Part shown: in pieces, positions 32,057 through 41,366 of the stretch
Numbering within the stretch: the stretch's first letter is position 1
How the letters are laid out: each line of letters begins with the position of its first letter
Assembly: GCA_963662245.2 (NCBI GenBank)
Contig: CAXXVQ010000008.1
Span: 1 to 64,000, forward strand
DNA: 64,000 nucleotides
Direction: 5' to 3'
From: JAFGVL01 sp963662245
Lineage (GTDB): Bacteria; Bacteroidota; Bacteroidia; Bacteroidales; Paludibacteraceae
Notes under the pieces: generated by a model
What the model was told of the DNA's origin: nothing
What the model saw: only the letters and a program-made list of their open reading frames with translations
The model's database searches: none
Position numbers and translations under genes: made by a program

Positions 32057-32728
32057 CTATTCTTTTTCAATAAAAACATTTCTGAACTCAATAGGGTAAC
32101 CTTCATACATTAATAATATATGTCCTTGCGTTTCGCTAAGTTTAGAGCCTTCGTTTATTTTTTTACCGTTTAGGTATTGTGAGCAGATGCTGTCTTTAAA
32201 GATGATTACGGTAGTATTCCATTCACCAACAGGGTTTTCTGCTTCAAGATATCTCTTTGATGTAGTGTTTTTCCCTGGAGCGGTTGCTTCTCCATTGACT
32301 TCCATGGTAGTTTCTTTAAGCATGATGAAGTCTCCGGTTGCGTCATCCTTTATCTGAAATTGGAATCCTTTTGGCCAAAACTCATCAGGAGTAGTTGTCG
32401 GTACATTATACATGATGCCACTATTTCTTTTTTTGCTTTTGCGAATAACAGTTGAGTCTGTAACCCATCTAAAGCCTACGCTTAATTTGTAGTTTCCTTT
32501 AAACTCGGCTTTAGTGATAAGGTAGGCTTTTCGTTTTCCTTGAGATTTTATTATTCCATTTTCAAAGATAAAAGGAGGTTCTTTGCTTATGCTATCTGGT
32601 TCTGCATATATGCGCCAACTATTAATTGAGTCTTTTAGGAAAAGCTTGCTAATTTTTTCTTGAGCAGAAAGACTGCTGTAAATAAATAAGCATGATACGA
32701 TAGAGAGAAGTAATATTTTTGTTTTCAT
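32057..32728 (-). CDS. Exported DUF1080-family protein
   Basis: A secreted protein of 223 residues with a signal peptide (about 1-22, ending SLSAQ). The mature part is a single jelly-roll domain with the DUF1080 pattern (FENGIIKSQGKRK, SGIMYNV, FWPKGFQFQI, then NEGSKLSETQGHILLMYEGYP). Such domains are now linked to 3-keto-glycoside hydrolysis in some enzymes, but the substrate here is unknown. I chose the ATG at 32728; a longer reading would overlap cls and lacks the signal at its start. Confidence 0.82.
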   Translation of the reverse strand: MKTKILLLSIVSCLFIYSSLSAQEKISKLFLKDSINSWRIYAEPDSISKEPPFIFENGIIKSQGKRKAYLITKAEFKGNYKLSVGFRWVTDSTVIRKSKKRNSGIMYNVPTTTPDEFWPKGFQFQIKDDATGDFIMLKETTMEVNGEATAPGKNTTSKRYLEAENPVGEWNTTVIIFKDSICSQYLNGKKINEGSKLSETQGHILLMYEGYPIEFRNVFIEKE

Positions 32729-32738
32729 AGATCTGAAT

Positions 32739-34178
32739 TTACATTGCCGGACTAAATAAGCGAGAAAGAGATTCTTTGATGCGTTGATATTTAGGCCTTT
32801 TTTGCCATTCACTTGGAATAACTTCTTTAGATTGGTTTATATCTTCTAGGAATAATTCTTTTAATTCCAAAGCTGTTGTTTTGTCGTAGATAAATGCATT
32901 GATTTCAAAATTCTGCTCAAAGCTTCGAAAATCCATATTAGCCGTTCCAATAGTAGATATTTTGTCGTCAATGACAAAGGTTTTGCTGTGTAAAAATCCA
33001 TTTGTAAACCAATACACTTTTACGCCGGCTTCATGAAGTCGTTCTATAAATGAATTATTGCTAGCTTGTGCCATGGAGGTATCTGATTTAGTTGGAATAA
33101 TTAAACGAACATCCACTCCTCTTAATGCGGCTGTTTGAATGGCAGTTAATATTTCATCCGTAGGCATGAAATATGGCGTGTGTATATATATATATTCTGA
33201 AGCAGTTGTGATGGCTTGGTAAAAACCAAGCATGATGTCCTTAAATCGTTTGTCAGGGCCGCCATCCACAATCTGGATAAGGTTATTGGTATCGTATTTT
33301 TCAGGTACGGGAAAGTATTTGTTGTCTTTCAACATTTCTTTGCATGTGAAATACCAGTCGGCATGGAAAGTTTCCTGTAAGCCATAAACGGCAGAGCCTT
33401 CAATTTTAACCATGGTGTCTCGCCATGCTCCAAGGAAGTCGCCATACAAATATCTGTCAGCCATATTAACTCCGCCCGTGTATCCAATTTTCCCGTCTAC
33501 AATGACAATTTTTCTGTGACTTCGGAAATTGATTCTGCTAAAAATGTATGGGAATCTTGGCGGATAGAAAGCTTGAAACTCAACTCCTGCTTTTTTTAAA
33601 CTTCGGAAATATGCTTTGTTTAGGTCAAAACAGCCCCAATAATCATATATAAGTTTTACTTCAACGCCTTCTTGAGCTTTTTTTATCAAAAGCTCTTTAA
33701 GCTTATGCCCGACGCGGTCATTTGAGATAATGTAAAACTCGATGTGGATATGGCTTTTAGCTTGTTCTATGTCTTTAAATATTGAGTCAAATGTTTCTTT
33801 CGGTTCTGATAAAACTGTTATTTTATTGTTGCCGTATACAACATTGTCATCTTCGTTTTGAATTAATTTGATTAGGTTAATGGTTCCGTTACACAGATTT
33901 TTTGTCATTAGTTGTTCTAACGGAATTGCGGCATTGTTTTCCGGTTCAAATTTTCTTATTCTTCTTTTTATGATTTTCTTTTTTTGTCTTAGGTTTTGTC
34001 CCAGTACTAAGTAAAAGAATACTCCAAGCAGAGGTAGTAACATAATTACTAATACCCATGCAATGGAGCGTATTGGGTTTCTATTCTCTAGTAGAAGAAC
34101 TGCTAAGGTTGATACTGCTGAATAGAGATATAAAGCCAGTAGCGATACGAAGATGATATTTGACCAAATAAATTCCAT
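32739..34178 (-). CDS. cls: Cardiolipin synthase
   Basis: Cls joins two phosphatidylglycerols. There are two N-terminal transmembrane segments (about 5-25 and 35-57) and two phospholipase D domains with HxK motifs SHRKIVIVDG and LHSKTFVIDD, each followed by the second Gly/Asn-rich element (TGGVNMADRYL, GTANMDFRS). Length 479 residues is typical. It follows ribD by two bases and precedes the DUF1080 gene by 10. Confidence 0.93.
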   Translation of the reverse strand: MEFIWSNIIFVSLLALYLYSAVSTLAVLLLENRNPIRSIAWVLVIMLLPLLGVFFYLVLGQNLRQKKKIIKRRIRKFEPENNAAIPLEQLMTKNLCNGTINLIKLIQNEDDNVVYGNNKITVLSEPKETFDSIFKDIEQAKSHIHIEFYIISNDRVGHKLKELLIKKAQEGVEVKLIYDYWGCFDLNKAYFRSLKKAGVEFQAFYPPRFPYIFSRINFRSHRKIVIVDGKIGYTGGVNMADRYLYGDFLGAWRDTMVKIEGSAVYGLQETFHADWYFTCKEMLKDNKYFPVPEKYDTNNLIQIVDGGPDKRFKDIMLGFYQAITTASEYIYIHTPYFMPTDEILTAIQTAALRGVDVRLIIPTKSDTSMAQASNNSFIERLHEAGVKVYWFTNGFLHSKTFVIDDKISTIGTANMDFRSFEQNFEINAFIYDKTTALELKELFLEDINQSKEVIPSEWQKRPKYQRIKESLSRLFSPAM

Positions 34179-34180
34179 TG

Positions 34181-35224
34181 TTAATGATTTTTATAAATCA
34201 ATATTTTGTTTGGATTACAGTCTTGAGATTCAGTTAAGTAATCTTGTTTTATGCTTGGAGCAGTTACTCCTTTGATGAGTTTGATTGGTGCAATTTCTAC
34301 TTTGGCTTCATCCCACAAGTTTGCAGCAATAAAACTTTCTAATACTGTAAGTCCTCCTTCTACAATTAGCGAGTTTAATTTTTGTGAATATAATTCATTC
34401 ATTATTAGAGGAAGAATATCTTGTTTGAAATTTATTTTAAAATACTGTGTATGTTCTGAATTTTGCTTGTCAGCTTCAGTAAATACGAGCGTTTTTGCTT
34501 CATCGTTCAAGATTCGGTATTCTTCTGATATGATTCCTTTTCTGTCAATCACAATTCTAGTTGGGTTTCTGCCTTCGCACATGCGATTTGTAAGCTGAGG
34601 ATTGTCCATTAGCACTGTGTTTGTGCCAACTAATATTGCAGCTTCTTCAGCTCGCATTTTGTGATTTAGTTTCTGTGTTTCTTCAGTTGAGAAAATCACA
34701 GGAGGTGTAGTGTTATCAGTTCTATCAGAGTCAATAAAACCATCTTCGGATTGTGCCCATTTTAGAAAAATATAGGGTCTTTTCTTTTCATGAAAAGTAA
34801 AGAAGCGTTTGTTTACCTCTCTTCCTTCTGATTCAAGAATTCCCCAACTTACATCTACACCTGCATCCTGTAGCATTTTGATTCCTCTGCCAGCTACTTC
34901 GTGAAATGGGTCTACATTGCAGATGACTACTCGAGGTATTTGTTTTTGGATGATTAATAGTGAACAAGGAGGCGTTTTGCCGTAATGAGAACATGGCTCA
35001 AGGTTTACATATAAGGTAGAATCTTTTAGTAAATCTTGATTCTTAACCGAGTTGATTGCATTGGGTTCAGCATGAGCTTGACCGTATAATTGGTGATATC
35101 CTTCCCCAATTATTTCACCCTTATGCACAATAACCGCTCCCACCATAGGATTGGGTGCAACATGGCTAATTCCCTTTTGAGCCAGTTCGAAGCAGCGTTG
35201 CATGTATTTCTCGTCAGTAGCCAT
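34181..35224 (-). CDS. ribD: Riboflavin biosynthesis deaminase/reductase
   Basis: RibD deaminates and reduces the pyrimidine intermediate from GTP in riboflavin synthesis. The N-terminal deaminase has APNPMVGAVIV, the zinc ligands in GQAHAEPNA and PCSHYGKTPPC; the C-terminal reductase shows FLKWAQSEDGFI and SLIVEGGLTVLESF. I use the ATG at 35224 (MATDEKYMQRC), so the product is 347 residues. It diverges from prmC. Confidence 0.95.
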   Translation of the reverse strand: MATDEKYMQRCFELAQKGISHVAPNPMVGAVIVHKGEIIGEGYHQLYGQAHAEPNAINSVKNQDLLKDSTLYVNLEPCSHYGKTPPCSLLIIQKQIPRVVICNVDPFHEVAGRGIKMLQDAGVDVSWGILESEGREVNKRFFTFHEKKRPYIFLKWAQSEDGFIDSDRTDNTTPPVIFSTEETQKLNHKMRAEEAAILVGTNTVLMDNPQLTNRMCEGRNPTRIVIDRKGIISEEYRILNDEAKTLVFTEADKQNSEHTQYFKINFKQDILPLIMNELYSQKLNSLIVEGGLTVLESFIAANLWDEAKVEIAPIKLIKGVTAPSIKQDYLTESQDCNPNKILIYKNH

Positions 35225-35266
35225 TGTTAAATTATAAAACAATTCAGTCTGTTAGAATAAATGTAG

Positions 35267-35274
35267 TACTTTTG
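35267..35274 (+). promoter_or_regulatory. -7 box upstream of prmC
   Basis: TACTTTTG matches TAnnTTTG, 22 bases before the ATG at 35296. It favours that start over an ATG at 35224 that would put the promoter within the gene. Confidence 0.55.
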
Positions 35275-35295
35275 TGCACCAATTTTTATAACACT

Positions 35296-36144
35296 ATGAT
35301 GCAGCAATTTAGGCAATATATCAAAACAGAATTGTCAGGGTTATATTCTGATTTAGAAATCCGAAATTTGTTTTTTCAGATAATGGAAAGCCTAACCGGA
35401 GGTTCCCATGCCGAGATACTTGCTAACAAATATAGCTATTTCTCTGATATTCAAACCAAGGAATTTGAATCTATTGTTTCTCGATTGAAAAAATCAGAAC
35501 CGATACAGTATGTGTTAGGTTCTTGTAGCTTTTATGGGCTAGAGTTTAAGGTGGGTAAAGGAGTTTTAATTCCCCGTCCCGAAACAGAAGAGCTTGTTGA
35601 TTGGGTAATAAAGGACTATTCGGATAGGAAGAATGTCAATTTATTAGATATTGGAACGGGAAGTGCTTGTATTGCAGTTAGTTTGGCAAGGAACTTGCAT
35701 GATTCTACTGTTTTTGCTTATGATGTATCGGAGGATGCGCTAAAGATTGCCAGAGAGAATGTGTTGGCTAATGATGTTGAGGTTAAGTTGAAACAGGTGG
35801 ATATTTTAAAAAGCTCAAAAGATAAATTGGGGAATTTTGATATTATTGTTAGCAACCCTCCTTATATAAGAGAATCTGAGCAAGTTGATATGGAAGCAAA
35901 TGTGTTGGAATATGAACCATCGTTGGCTTTATTTGTTAATGAGAATGATCCTTTAGTGTTTTACAGAAATATAGCAAAATTTGCACAGTTGAATTTAGAA
36001 AAAAAGGGAACTCTGTATTTTGAGATCAATCAGGCGTTTGGGCAAGCGACAGTTGATCTGTTATCAGAATTAGAGTTTATAAATATTGAATTAAGAAAAG
36101 ATAGCTTTGGGAAAGACAGAATGATAAAAGCCGAAAAGAAATAA
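35296..36144 (+). CDS. prmC: Release factor glutamine methyltransferase
   Basis: PrmC methylates the GGQ glutamine of release factors RF1 and RF2. Motifs are FYGLEFKVGKGVLIPRPETE, LLDIGTGSACIAVSLA for SAM, and the catalytic NPPY in IVSNPPYIRESE. An ATG at 35299 (second codon) is equally possible. Product 282 residues, full length. It is followed by recX after 21 bases, and the two share a transcript that ends at a terminator. Confidence 0.94.
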   Translation: MMQQFRQYIKTELSGLYSDLEIRNLFFQIMESLTGGSHAEILANKYSYFSDIQTKEFESIVSRLKKSEPIQYVLGSCSFYGLEFKVGKGVLIPRPETEELVDWVIKDYSDRKNVNLLDIGTGSACIAVSLARNLHDSTVFAYDVSEDALKIARENVLANDVEVKLKQVDILKSSKDKLGNFDIIVSNPPYIRESEQVDMEANVLEYEPSLALFVNENDPLVFYRNIAKFAQLNLEKKGTLYFEINQAFGQATVDLLSELEFINIELRKDSFGKDRMIKAEKK

Positions 36145-36165
36145 AAATTTTAACTACCAACCACC

Positions 36166-36633
36166 ATGAAAAAACAATTAAACTACGAAGAAGCCTTAGT
36201 GAAAGCGGCTGCTTTATGCCGAAAAGTAGAGCGCTGCGAAGCTGATGTCCGCACTAAGCTTGCAGAATGGAATATATCTGAAGCTGATATTGAGAAAATT
36301 ATTACGCGTTTGAAAGAAGATAAATTTCTGGATGAAGCTAGATTTAGCTCAATGGCTGTAAGACGAGGCCTACAAATTAACAAATGGGGAAAAGTGAAGA
36401 TTGCATATAATCTTAGAGTAAAAAAGGTTGCAGATCCTTTTATCGAAAAAGCGCTTAGTGAGATTAACGATAAGGAGTATATAGAAACATTGAGAGATTT
36501 GCTTAAATCAAAAGATGTTGGCTTGAATTACAAAAATAAGTATGAGCATAGAGCCAAATTATTCAGTTTTGCTTTAAGTAGAGGATTTGAGTCTGAGCTT
36601 ATCAATGAAGCTGTGAAAGAAATTGAAATTTAA
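36166..36633 (+). CDS. recX: Regulatory protein RecX
   Basis: RecX modulates RecA filaments. The 155 residues form three-helix repeats, with the signature CRKVERCEADVRTKLAEWN and KEDKFLDEARFSSMAVRRGL near the N-terminus and ALSRGFESELINEAV near the end. It follows prmC and has a strong terminator behind it, just before an IS3 element. Confidence 0.9.
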   Translation: MKKQLNYEEALVKAAALCRKVERCEADVRTKLAEWNISEADIEKIITRLKEDKFLDEARFSSMAVRRGLQINKWGKVKIAYNLRVKKVADPFIEKALSEINDKEYIETLRDLLKSKDVGLNYKNKYEHRAKLFSFALSRGFESELINEAVKEIEI

Positions 36634-36637
36634 ATAA

Positions 36638-36669
36638 AAAAGCCTTCGAAAATTTTCGAAGGCTTTTTT
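36638..36669 (+). terminator. Terminator after recX
   Basis: A perfect stem of 12 or more bases, AAAAAGCCTTCGAAAA with its complement, and a T-run. It lies nine bases before the IS3 left end. Confidence 0.92.
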
Positions 36670-36696
36670 TATTTTGATGTCCCGTCCTAAAATAAG

Positions 36697-37116
36697 TTGA
36701 CAATAATTAGACTTATTATGGAAGACTTAAGTAAACAAAGAAAGAAACGCAGTCAAAAGGATTACACATTAGGCTTTAAATTAGATCTAGTTTCTCGCAT
36801 AGAAAAAGGCGAGATGACTTATAAACAAGCGCAATCCACTTATGGGATACAAGGCAGAAGTACAGTTTTGGTTTGGTTAAGAAAACATGGTACTTTAGAC
36901 TGGTCAAAACCCAATGAAAGATTTATGCCTACTGCTAAAAGAAAAGAAACCCCAGCTCAAAAGATTAAACGATTAGAAAAAGAGTTAGAGGAAGAGAAAC
37001 TTAAAACCCTGTTTCTAGATACGATGATTGATATAGCAGATGAACGCTATGGAACCGGAATCAGAAAAAAGTTCTCATCCCAACAGTCACAACGCTCCGA
37101 CAAGAAAAAGGAATAA
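36697..37116 (+). CDS. IS3-family OrfA
   Basis: A 139-residue protein with a helix-turn-helix (EKGEMTYKQAQSTYGIQGRSTVLVWLRK, broken here by family length) and a leucine zipper-like coiled coil (KIKRLEKELEEEKLKTLFL) that dimerises transposase. The slippery site is at 37065-37071, about 15 codons before the OrfA stop, where a -1 slip joins OrfB. Confidence 0.92.
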   Translation: MTIIRLIMEDLSKQRKKRSQKDYTLGFKLDLVSRIEKGEMTYKQAQSTYGIQGRSTVLVWLRKHGTLDWSKPNERFMPTAKRKETPAQKIKRLEKELEEEKLKTLFLDTMIDIADERYGTGIRKKFSSQQSQRSDKKKE

Positions 37117-37136
37117 GCCTTTCAAAATCTTGTAGA

Positions 37137-37955
37137 TTGTTTGGGATAAGTAGACAAGCATTATATCAATCAAATGCTAGAATAGTTCTACGGGAGCAAC
37201 AGTTGCAAAAAGTAAAGCAGTTAGTTGAGACTACACGAATGCAGATGCCAAGAATAGGCACTCGAAAACTCTACAGCCTGCTAGAAGCTGACCTCAAGAA
37301 GCAAGGAATCAAAATTGGTAGAGATGCTCTGTTTAACTTCTTAAGAAGAGAGCACCTACTGGTAAAACCAAAGAAAAATTATACAAAGACAACTCACTCA
37401 AAACATTGGTTAAGAAAACATCCTAACTTGTACACAAACAAACAAGTTAAAGAAGCAGAAGAAGTTTTTGTAAGCGACATAACATACCTAAACTCAAGAC
37501 AAGGAACTCATTATTTATCCTTAGTTACAGATGCATACAGCAGAAAAATAATGGGTTATCAGCTAAGTAATAATATGAATACTGAAAATGTGGTTAAGGC
37601 TTTAAAAATGGCTATTAGAAACAAGCAAACAAATAAAGTGACTATACATCATTCTGACAGAGGATTACAATACTGTTCCAGTCTATATCAAGAAACTTTA
37701 GCTAAAGCAAATATGCTTCCTTCAATGACAGATGGATATGACTGTTATCAAAATGCTTTAGCAGAAAGAGTTAATGGAATATTAAAACAAGAATTTTTAT
37801 TGTATAATTGTAATAGCTTTAATGAACTTAATGAGCTAGTAAAAGAGTCAATAGCAACTTATAACTCTAAAAGACCTCATTTATCTCTAGGGATGAAGAC
37901 TCCTGATTTTGTGCATAAAAAAACCAGAGAAGAAAGCTTCTCTGGTCTTAATTAA
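37137..37955 (+). CDS. IS3-family OrfB transposase
   Basis: The DDE integrase core is complete: D in FVSDITYL, D in HHSDRGLQYCS, E in NALAERVNGILKQEF. The TTG at 37137 is only the first possible start; the frame is open upstream, and after a -1 slip at 37071 translation reads VLIPTVTTLRQEKG into it, so the real product is an OrfAB fusion of about 419 residues. The stop lies 38 bases before the element's right end. Confidence 0.93.
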   Translation: MFGISRQALYQSNARIVLREQQLQKVKQLVETTRMQMPRIGTRKLYSLLEADLKKQGIKIGRDALFNFLRREHLLVKPKKNYTKTTHSKHWLRKHPNLYTNKQVKEAEEVFVSDITYLNSRQGTHYLSLVTDAYSRKIMGYQLSNNMNTENVVKALKMAIRNKQTNKVTIHHSDRGLQYCSSLYQETLAKANMLPSMTDGYDCYQNALAERVNGILKQEFLLYNCNSFNELNELVKESIATYNSKRPHLSLGMKTPDFVHKKTREESFSGLN

Positions 37956-38009
37956 TTTTATTAAAAACTGTCAACCTATTTTAGGACGACACATGACTTG
38001 TGATATCTA

Positions 38010-39221
38010 TTAAGATAATTTTTGTCCAGTTACGATTTCTAAAGTATCAGTAGCAATCATTAATTCCTCATCTGTAGGGATAACAACTACTTTCACCTTA
38101 GAGTTTGGTGTGGAGATAATAGCTTCTTTACCTCTAAGACCTGAATTGAATTTCTCATCAAGTTCAATGCCTAAGTATGTAAGTGATTTACATACTTTTT
38201 CGCGAACACGAGTGTCGTTTTCGCCAATACCACCTGTAAATACTAAAGTGTCTACGCCGTTAAGAACAGCAGCGTAAGAACCGATATATTTTACTACATG
38301 GTAGTCAAACATTTCAGTTGCAAGTTTTGCACGCTCATTTCCAGCTGCAATTGCATCTTCAATATCACGCATATCACTTGATACACCTGAGATACCAGCA
38401 AGACCACTTTTCTTGTTAATAAGGTCAGCAAATTCTTTGATGTCCATGTTCTCTTTGTTCATCACAAATGTTGCAACACCAAGGTCAAGGTCACCAACAC
38501 GAGTACCCATCATTAAACCTTCAACTGGAGTCATACCCATAGAAGTGTCAATAGATTTACCGTTTTCGATAGCTGCGATAGAGCCACCGTTACCTAAGTG
38601 AGCAGTAATTACTTTTGAGTTATGGTAGTCGATATCTAAGAATTCACATGCGCGTTTAGATACATAACGGTGACTAGTTCCGTGAAATCCATAACGACGG
38701 ATTGCATATTTTTCATACAATTCGTAAGGAAGTGGATACATATATGCATGTTTAGGCATTGTTTGGTGGAAAGCAGTGTCGAATACTCCTACTTGAGGAA
38801 TACCTGGTAAAATGTTTTCAATTGCAGCAATACCTTTTAAGTTTGCAGGGTTATGAAGAGGAGCGATGTCAATACAATCTTCAACCATTTTCAATACATC
38901 ATCAGTAAGAAGAACAGAAGAGTTGAATTTTTCTCCACCATGTACTACGCGGTGTCCTACTGCGTTAATTTCATCCATTGATTTGATACAACCATATTTC
39001 TCATGTACCAATGTTTCAAGGATGAACTCAATACCAGCTGTGTGTTCAGCTATATCTTTTTGTAAAGTTACTTTTTCGCCGTTAGGAGCAACAAATTTTA
39101 AGAATGAACCTTCAAGACCAATTTTTTCAATCCCACCTTGAGTTAATTCTTCTTTTGTGTTCATCTCAAATAACTTGTATTTGATAGATGAACTACCGCA
39201 GTTTAATACTAAGATTTTCAT
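38010..39221 (-). CDS. ackA: Acetate kinase
   Basis: AckA makes acetate and ATP from acetyl phosphate. The ASKHA fold shows LNCGSSSIKYKLFEM at the N-terminus, GHRVVHGG, HLGNGGSIAAI and FTGGIGEND. Length is 403 residues. It follows pta by 30 bases in the same transcript, as is usual, and together they interconvert acetyl-CoA and acetate. The IS3 element inserted only 17 bases beyond its stop and leaves it intact. Confidence 0.97.
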   Translation of the reverse strand: MKILVLNCGSSSIKYKLFEMNTKEELTQGGIEKIGLEGSFLKFVAPNGEKVTLQKDIAEHTAGIEFILETLVHEKYGCIKSMDEINAVGHRVVHGGEKFNSSVLLTDDVLKMVEDCIDIAPLHNPANLKGIAAIENILPGIPQVGVFDTAFHQTMPKHAYMYPLPYELYEKYAIRRYGFHGTSHRYVSKRACEFLDIDYHNSKVITAHLGNGGSIAAIENGKSIDTSMGMTPVEGLMMGTRVGDLDLGVATFVMNKENMDIKEFADLINKKSGLAGISGVSSDMRDIEDAIAAGNERAKLATEMFDYHVVKYIGSYAAVLNGVDTLVFTGGIGENDTRVREKVCKSLTYLGIELDEKFNSGLRGKEAIISTPNSKVKVVVIPTDEELMIATDTLEIVTGQKLS

Positions 39222-39251
39222 TTTTCTATTTAATTGTTTTTCAAGTACAGA

Positions 39252-40259
39252 TTATTTTTTGTTACCAATTGCTTGGTTAGCAGTGATAGCTACTAGTTTT
39301 ACGATGTCGCCAACTGAACAACCACGAGAAAGGTCGTTAATAGGAGCAGCCATGCCTTGAAGGATTGGTCCTACAGCTTCAGCTTTAGCAAAGCGTTGAA
39401 CTAATTTGTAGCCAATGTTTCCGGCTTGAAGGTCAGGGAATACAAGTACATTTGCTTTACCTGCGATATCACTTCCCGGAGCTTTGCTTTGTCCTACAGA
39501 AGGAACGATAGCAGCGTCAGCTTGAAGTTCACCATCAATTTGCATATCCGGAGCCATTTCTTTAGCTAGTTTAGTTGCTTCAACCACTTTGTCAACTAAT
39601 TCATGTTTAGCTGAACCTTTAGAAGAGAAGCTTAACATAGCGATACGAGGTTCAAAACCTGCAATGCTGCGAGTTGTGTTTCCTGTAGAAACTGCAATTT
39701 GAGCTAATTCAGCAGCAGTTGGATTTGGGTGAACGGCACAGTCAGCAAATACCATTAATCCGTTTTCACCATATTCGGGAGTGTTAGTAAACATTAAGAA
39801 TGCTCCAGAAACTACGCTGATTCCAGGTAATGTTTTTACGATTTGGAATGCAGGACGAAGTACATTTCCTGTTGCATTTTGAGCACCAGCTACTTCACCG
39901 TCAGCATCACCATTTTTGATTAATAAACAACCTAGGTATAATGGGTCTTTAGCTAATTTTGTTGCATCTTCAATTGTCATTCCTTTGCTTTTGCGAAGTT
40001 CGAATAACAAGTTTGCATAAGTAGGCATGTTAGAATCTTTTTCAGGATCTAAAATAGTTGCGTACTTGATGTTTACTAAGCCTAATTCGCCAGCTTTAGC
40101 TTCAATCTCAGCTTTTGGGCCAATAAGGATAATTTTTGCAATCCCTTCTGCTAAAACGATGTCGGCAGCTTTTAGCGTTCTTTCTTCAGTTCCTTCCGGC
40201 AAAACAATTCTTTGTTGATTGTTTTTGGCACGGTTGACCATTTCGTTTAATAAATCCAT
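39252..40259 (-). CDS. pta: Phosphate acetyltransferase
   Basis: Pta swaps coenzyme A for phosphate on acetyl groups. This is the short form (335 residues), with only the catalytic PTA_PTB domain. Signature stretches are VLPEGTEERTLKAAD, NATGNVLRPAFQIVK, SFSSKGSAKHE and DLQAGNIGYKLVQRF. It has the first place in the pta-ackA operon. Confidence 0.96.
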   Translation of the reverse strand: MDLLNEMVNRAKNNQQRIVLPEGTEERTLKAADIVLAEGIAKIILIGPKAEIEAKAGELGLVNIKYATILDPEKDSNMPTYANLLFELRKSKGMTIEDATKLAKDPLYLGCLLIKNGDADGEVAGAQNATGNVLRPAFQIVKTLPGISVVSGAFLMFTNTPEYGENGLMVFADCAVHPNPTAAELAQIAVSTGNTTRSIAGFEPRIAMLSFSSKGSAKHELVDKVVEATKLAKEMAPDMQIDGELQADAAIVPSVGQSKAPGSDIAGKANVLVFPDLQAGNIGYKLVQRFAKAEAVGPILQGMAAPINDLSRGCSVGDIVKLVAITANQAIGNKK

Positions 40260-40586
40260 ATATAATTTTATTTAATTGATATTATAAAATGCAAAAGAAG
40301 AGTCGCGTTTTATGTTTTGCCATGTGGGGATTGCAATTTCAATAAAAAGTGGAATGCCGACTTTGCAACTCGCGAAGCGCAAAGTTACCAAATATCTTTG
40401 TTATACAGATAGGATTTTGTGTAAATGTTTGTATTTTTTATGAGAATTATTAGGTAATTCTGAAAATAAGTTATTTCACTTGTGTTACAAGCTCTTATCA
40501 TTCTTTTTAAACAGATAATTTTTCGCAAATAAATATTTTAATTTGCGTTTCTGTATATTTGCAGCAACAATAAAATTTACTTCATT
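40260..40586. promoter_or_regulatory. Divergent promoter region pta / proC
   Basis: A 327-base spacer without a gene. On the minus strand TAACTTTG (40380-40387) is a likely -7 box for pta, with a 120-base leader; on the plus strand TATATTTG (40554-40561) lies 25 bases before proC. No clear TTG partner is found for either. An ATT-rich tract fills the middle; nothing else is seen. Confidence 0.5.
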
Positions 40587-41363
40587 ATGAAAATAGCTAT
40601 CATAGGTGCCGGAAATATGGGTGGTGCCATTGCAAGAGGAATCTTAAGTACAAAAATCATTGATGCTCAAAAACTGATTGTTTCGGATCTTAACAAAGCA
40701 AATTTAGATGCTTTGAAAGAGATTGATTCTGCTGTAGAAGTAACTACAGATAATAAAGCTGCGGCATCAAAAGCTGATTATGTAATTGTGGCGGTTAAGC
40801 CATGGTTAGTACAACCTGTTTTGACAGATCTTGACGGAATCTTAACCGGAGAAAAGGTTTTGCTTTCAATCGCAGCCGGAATTGATTTTGAGTTTTTATC
40901 AAAAACTATTGAGAATCAGATTAGTATGTTTCGTATTATGCCAAATACTGCTATTTCTTTGAGTGAAAGTATGACATTAATAGCTTCTCAAGATGCGTCA
41001 AAAGCTCAAGAAGAATTTGTAATTAATCTATTTAATCAATTAGGGAAAGCGGTTTTGATTCCTGAGCATTTAATGGGTCCAGCTACTTCTGTTGCCTCTT
41101 GTGGTATTGCTTATGCATTGCGTTATCTTCGTGCTGCAACTGAAGGTGCTGTAGAACTTGGATTTAGAGCTGATGAGGCAGCGCAAATTGTAGCTCAAAC
41201 TATGAAAGGTGCTGTTGAATTAATCCTGCAAAATCAGTCACATCCTGAGGTGGAGATTGATAAAGTTTGTACTCCTGGTGGTTGGACTATAAAAGGTCTT
41301 AACGAAATGGAGGCACATGGATTTACTAATGCTGTTATTAAAGGATTACAAGCTAATAAATAA
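40587..41363 (+). CDS. proC: Pyrroline-5-carboxylate reductase
   Basis: ProC performs the last step of proline synthesis. The N-terminal nucleotide motif is IIGAGNMGGAIARGIL; YVIVAVKPW and FRIMPNTAISLSE follow, and CTPGGWTIKGLNEME is the C-terminal signature. At 258 residues it is full. It lies 14 kb from proBA, on the other strand, and three bases before upp. Confidence 0.95.
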   Translation: MKIAIIGAGNMGGAIARGILSTKIIDAQKLIVSDLNKANLDALKEIDSAVEVTTDNKAAASKADYVIVAVKPWLVQPVLTDLDGILTGEKVLLSIAAGIDFEFLSKTIENQISMFRIMPNTAISLSESMTLIASQDASKAQEEFVINLFNQLGKAVLIPEHLMGPATSVASCGIAYALRYLRAATEGAVELGFRADEAAQIVAQTMKGAVELILQNQSHPEVEIDKVCTPGGWTIKGLNEMEAHGFTNAVIKGLQANK

Positions 41364-41366
41364 GTT

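Larger units (their letters stand above)
36678..37993 (+). mobile_element. Complete IS3-family insertion sequence, 1,316 bp
   Basis: The inverted ends TGTCCCGTCCTAAAATAAG (from 36678) and TGTGTCGTCCTAAAATAGG (complement, ending 37993) agree in about 22 of 25 bases and have TG/CA termini. A 3-bp direct repeat TGA flanks it (36675-36677 and 37994-37996). It contains orfA and orfB in -1 phase with an A AAA AAG slippery heptamer at 37065-37071. It sits between the recX terminator and ackA. All parts look intact. Confidence 0.95.
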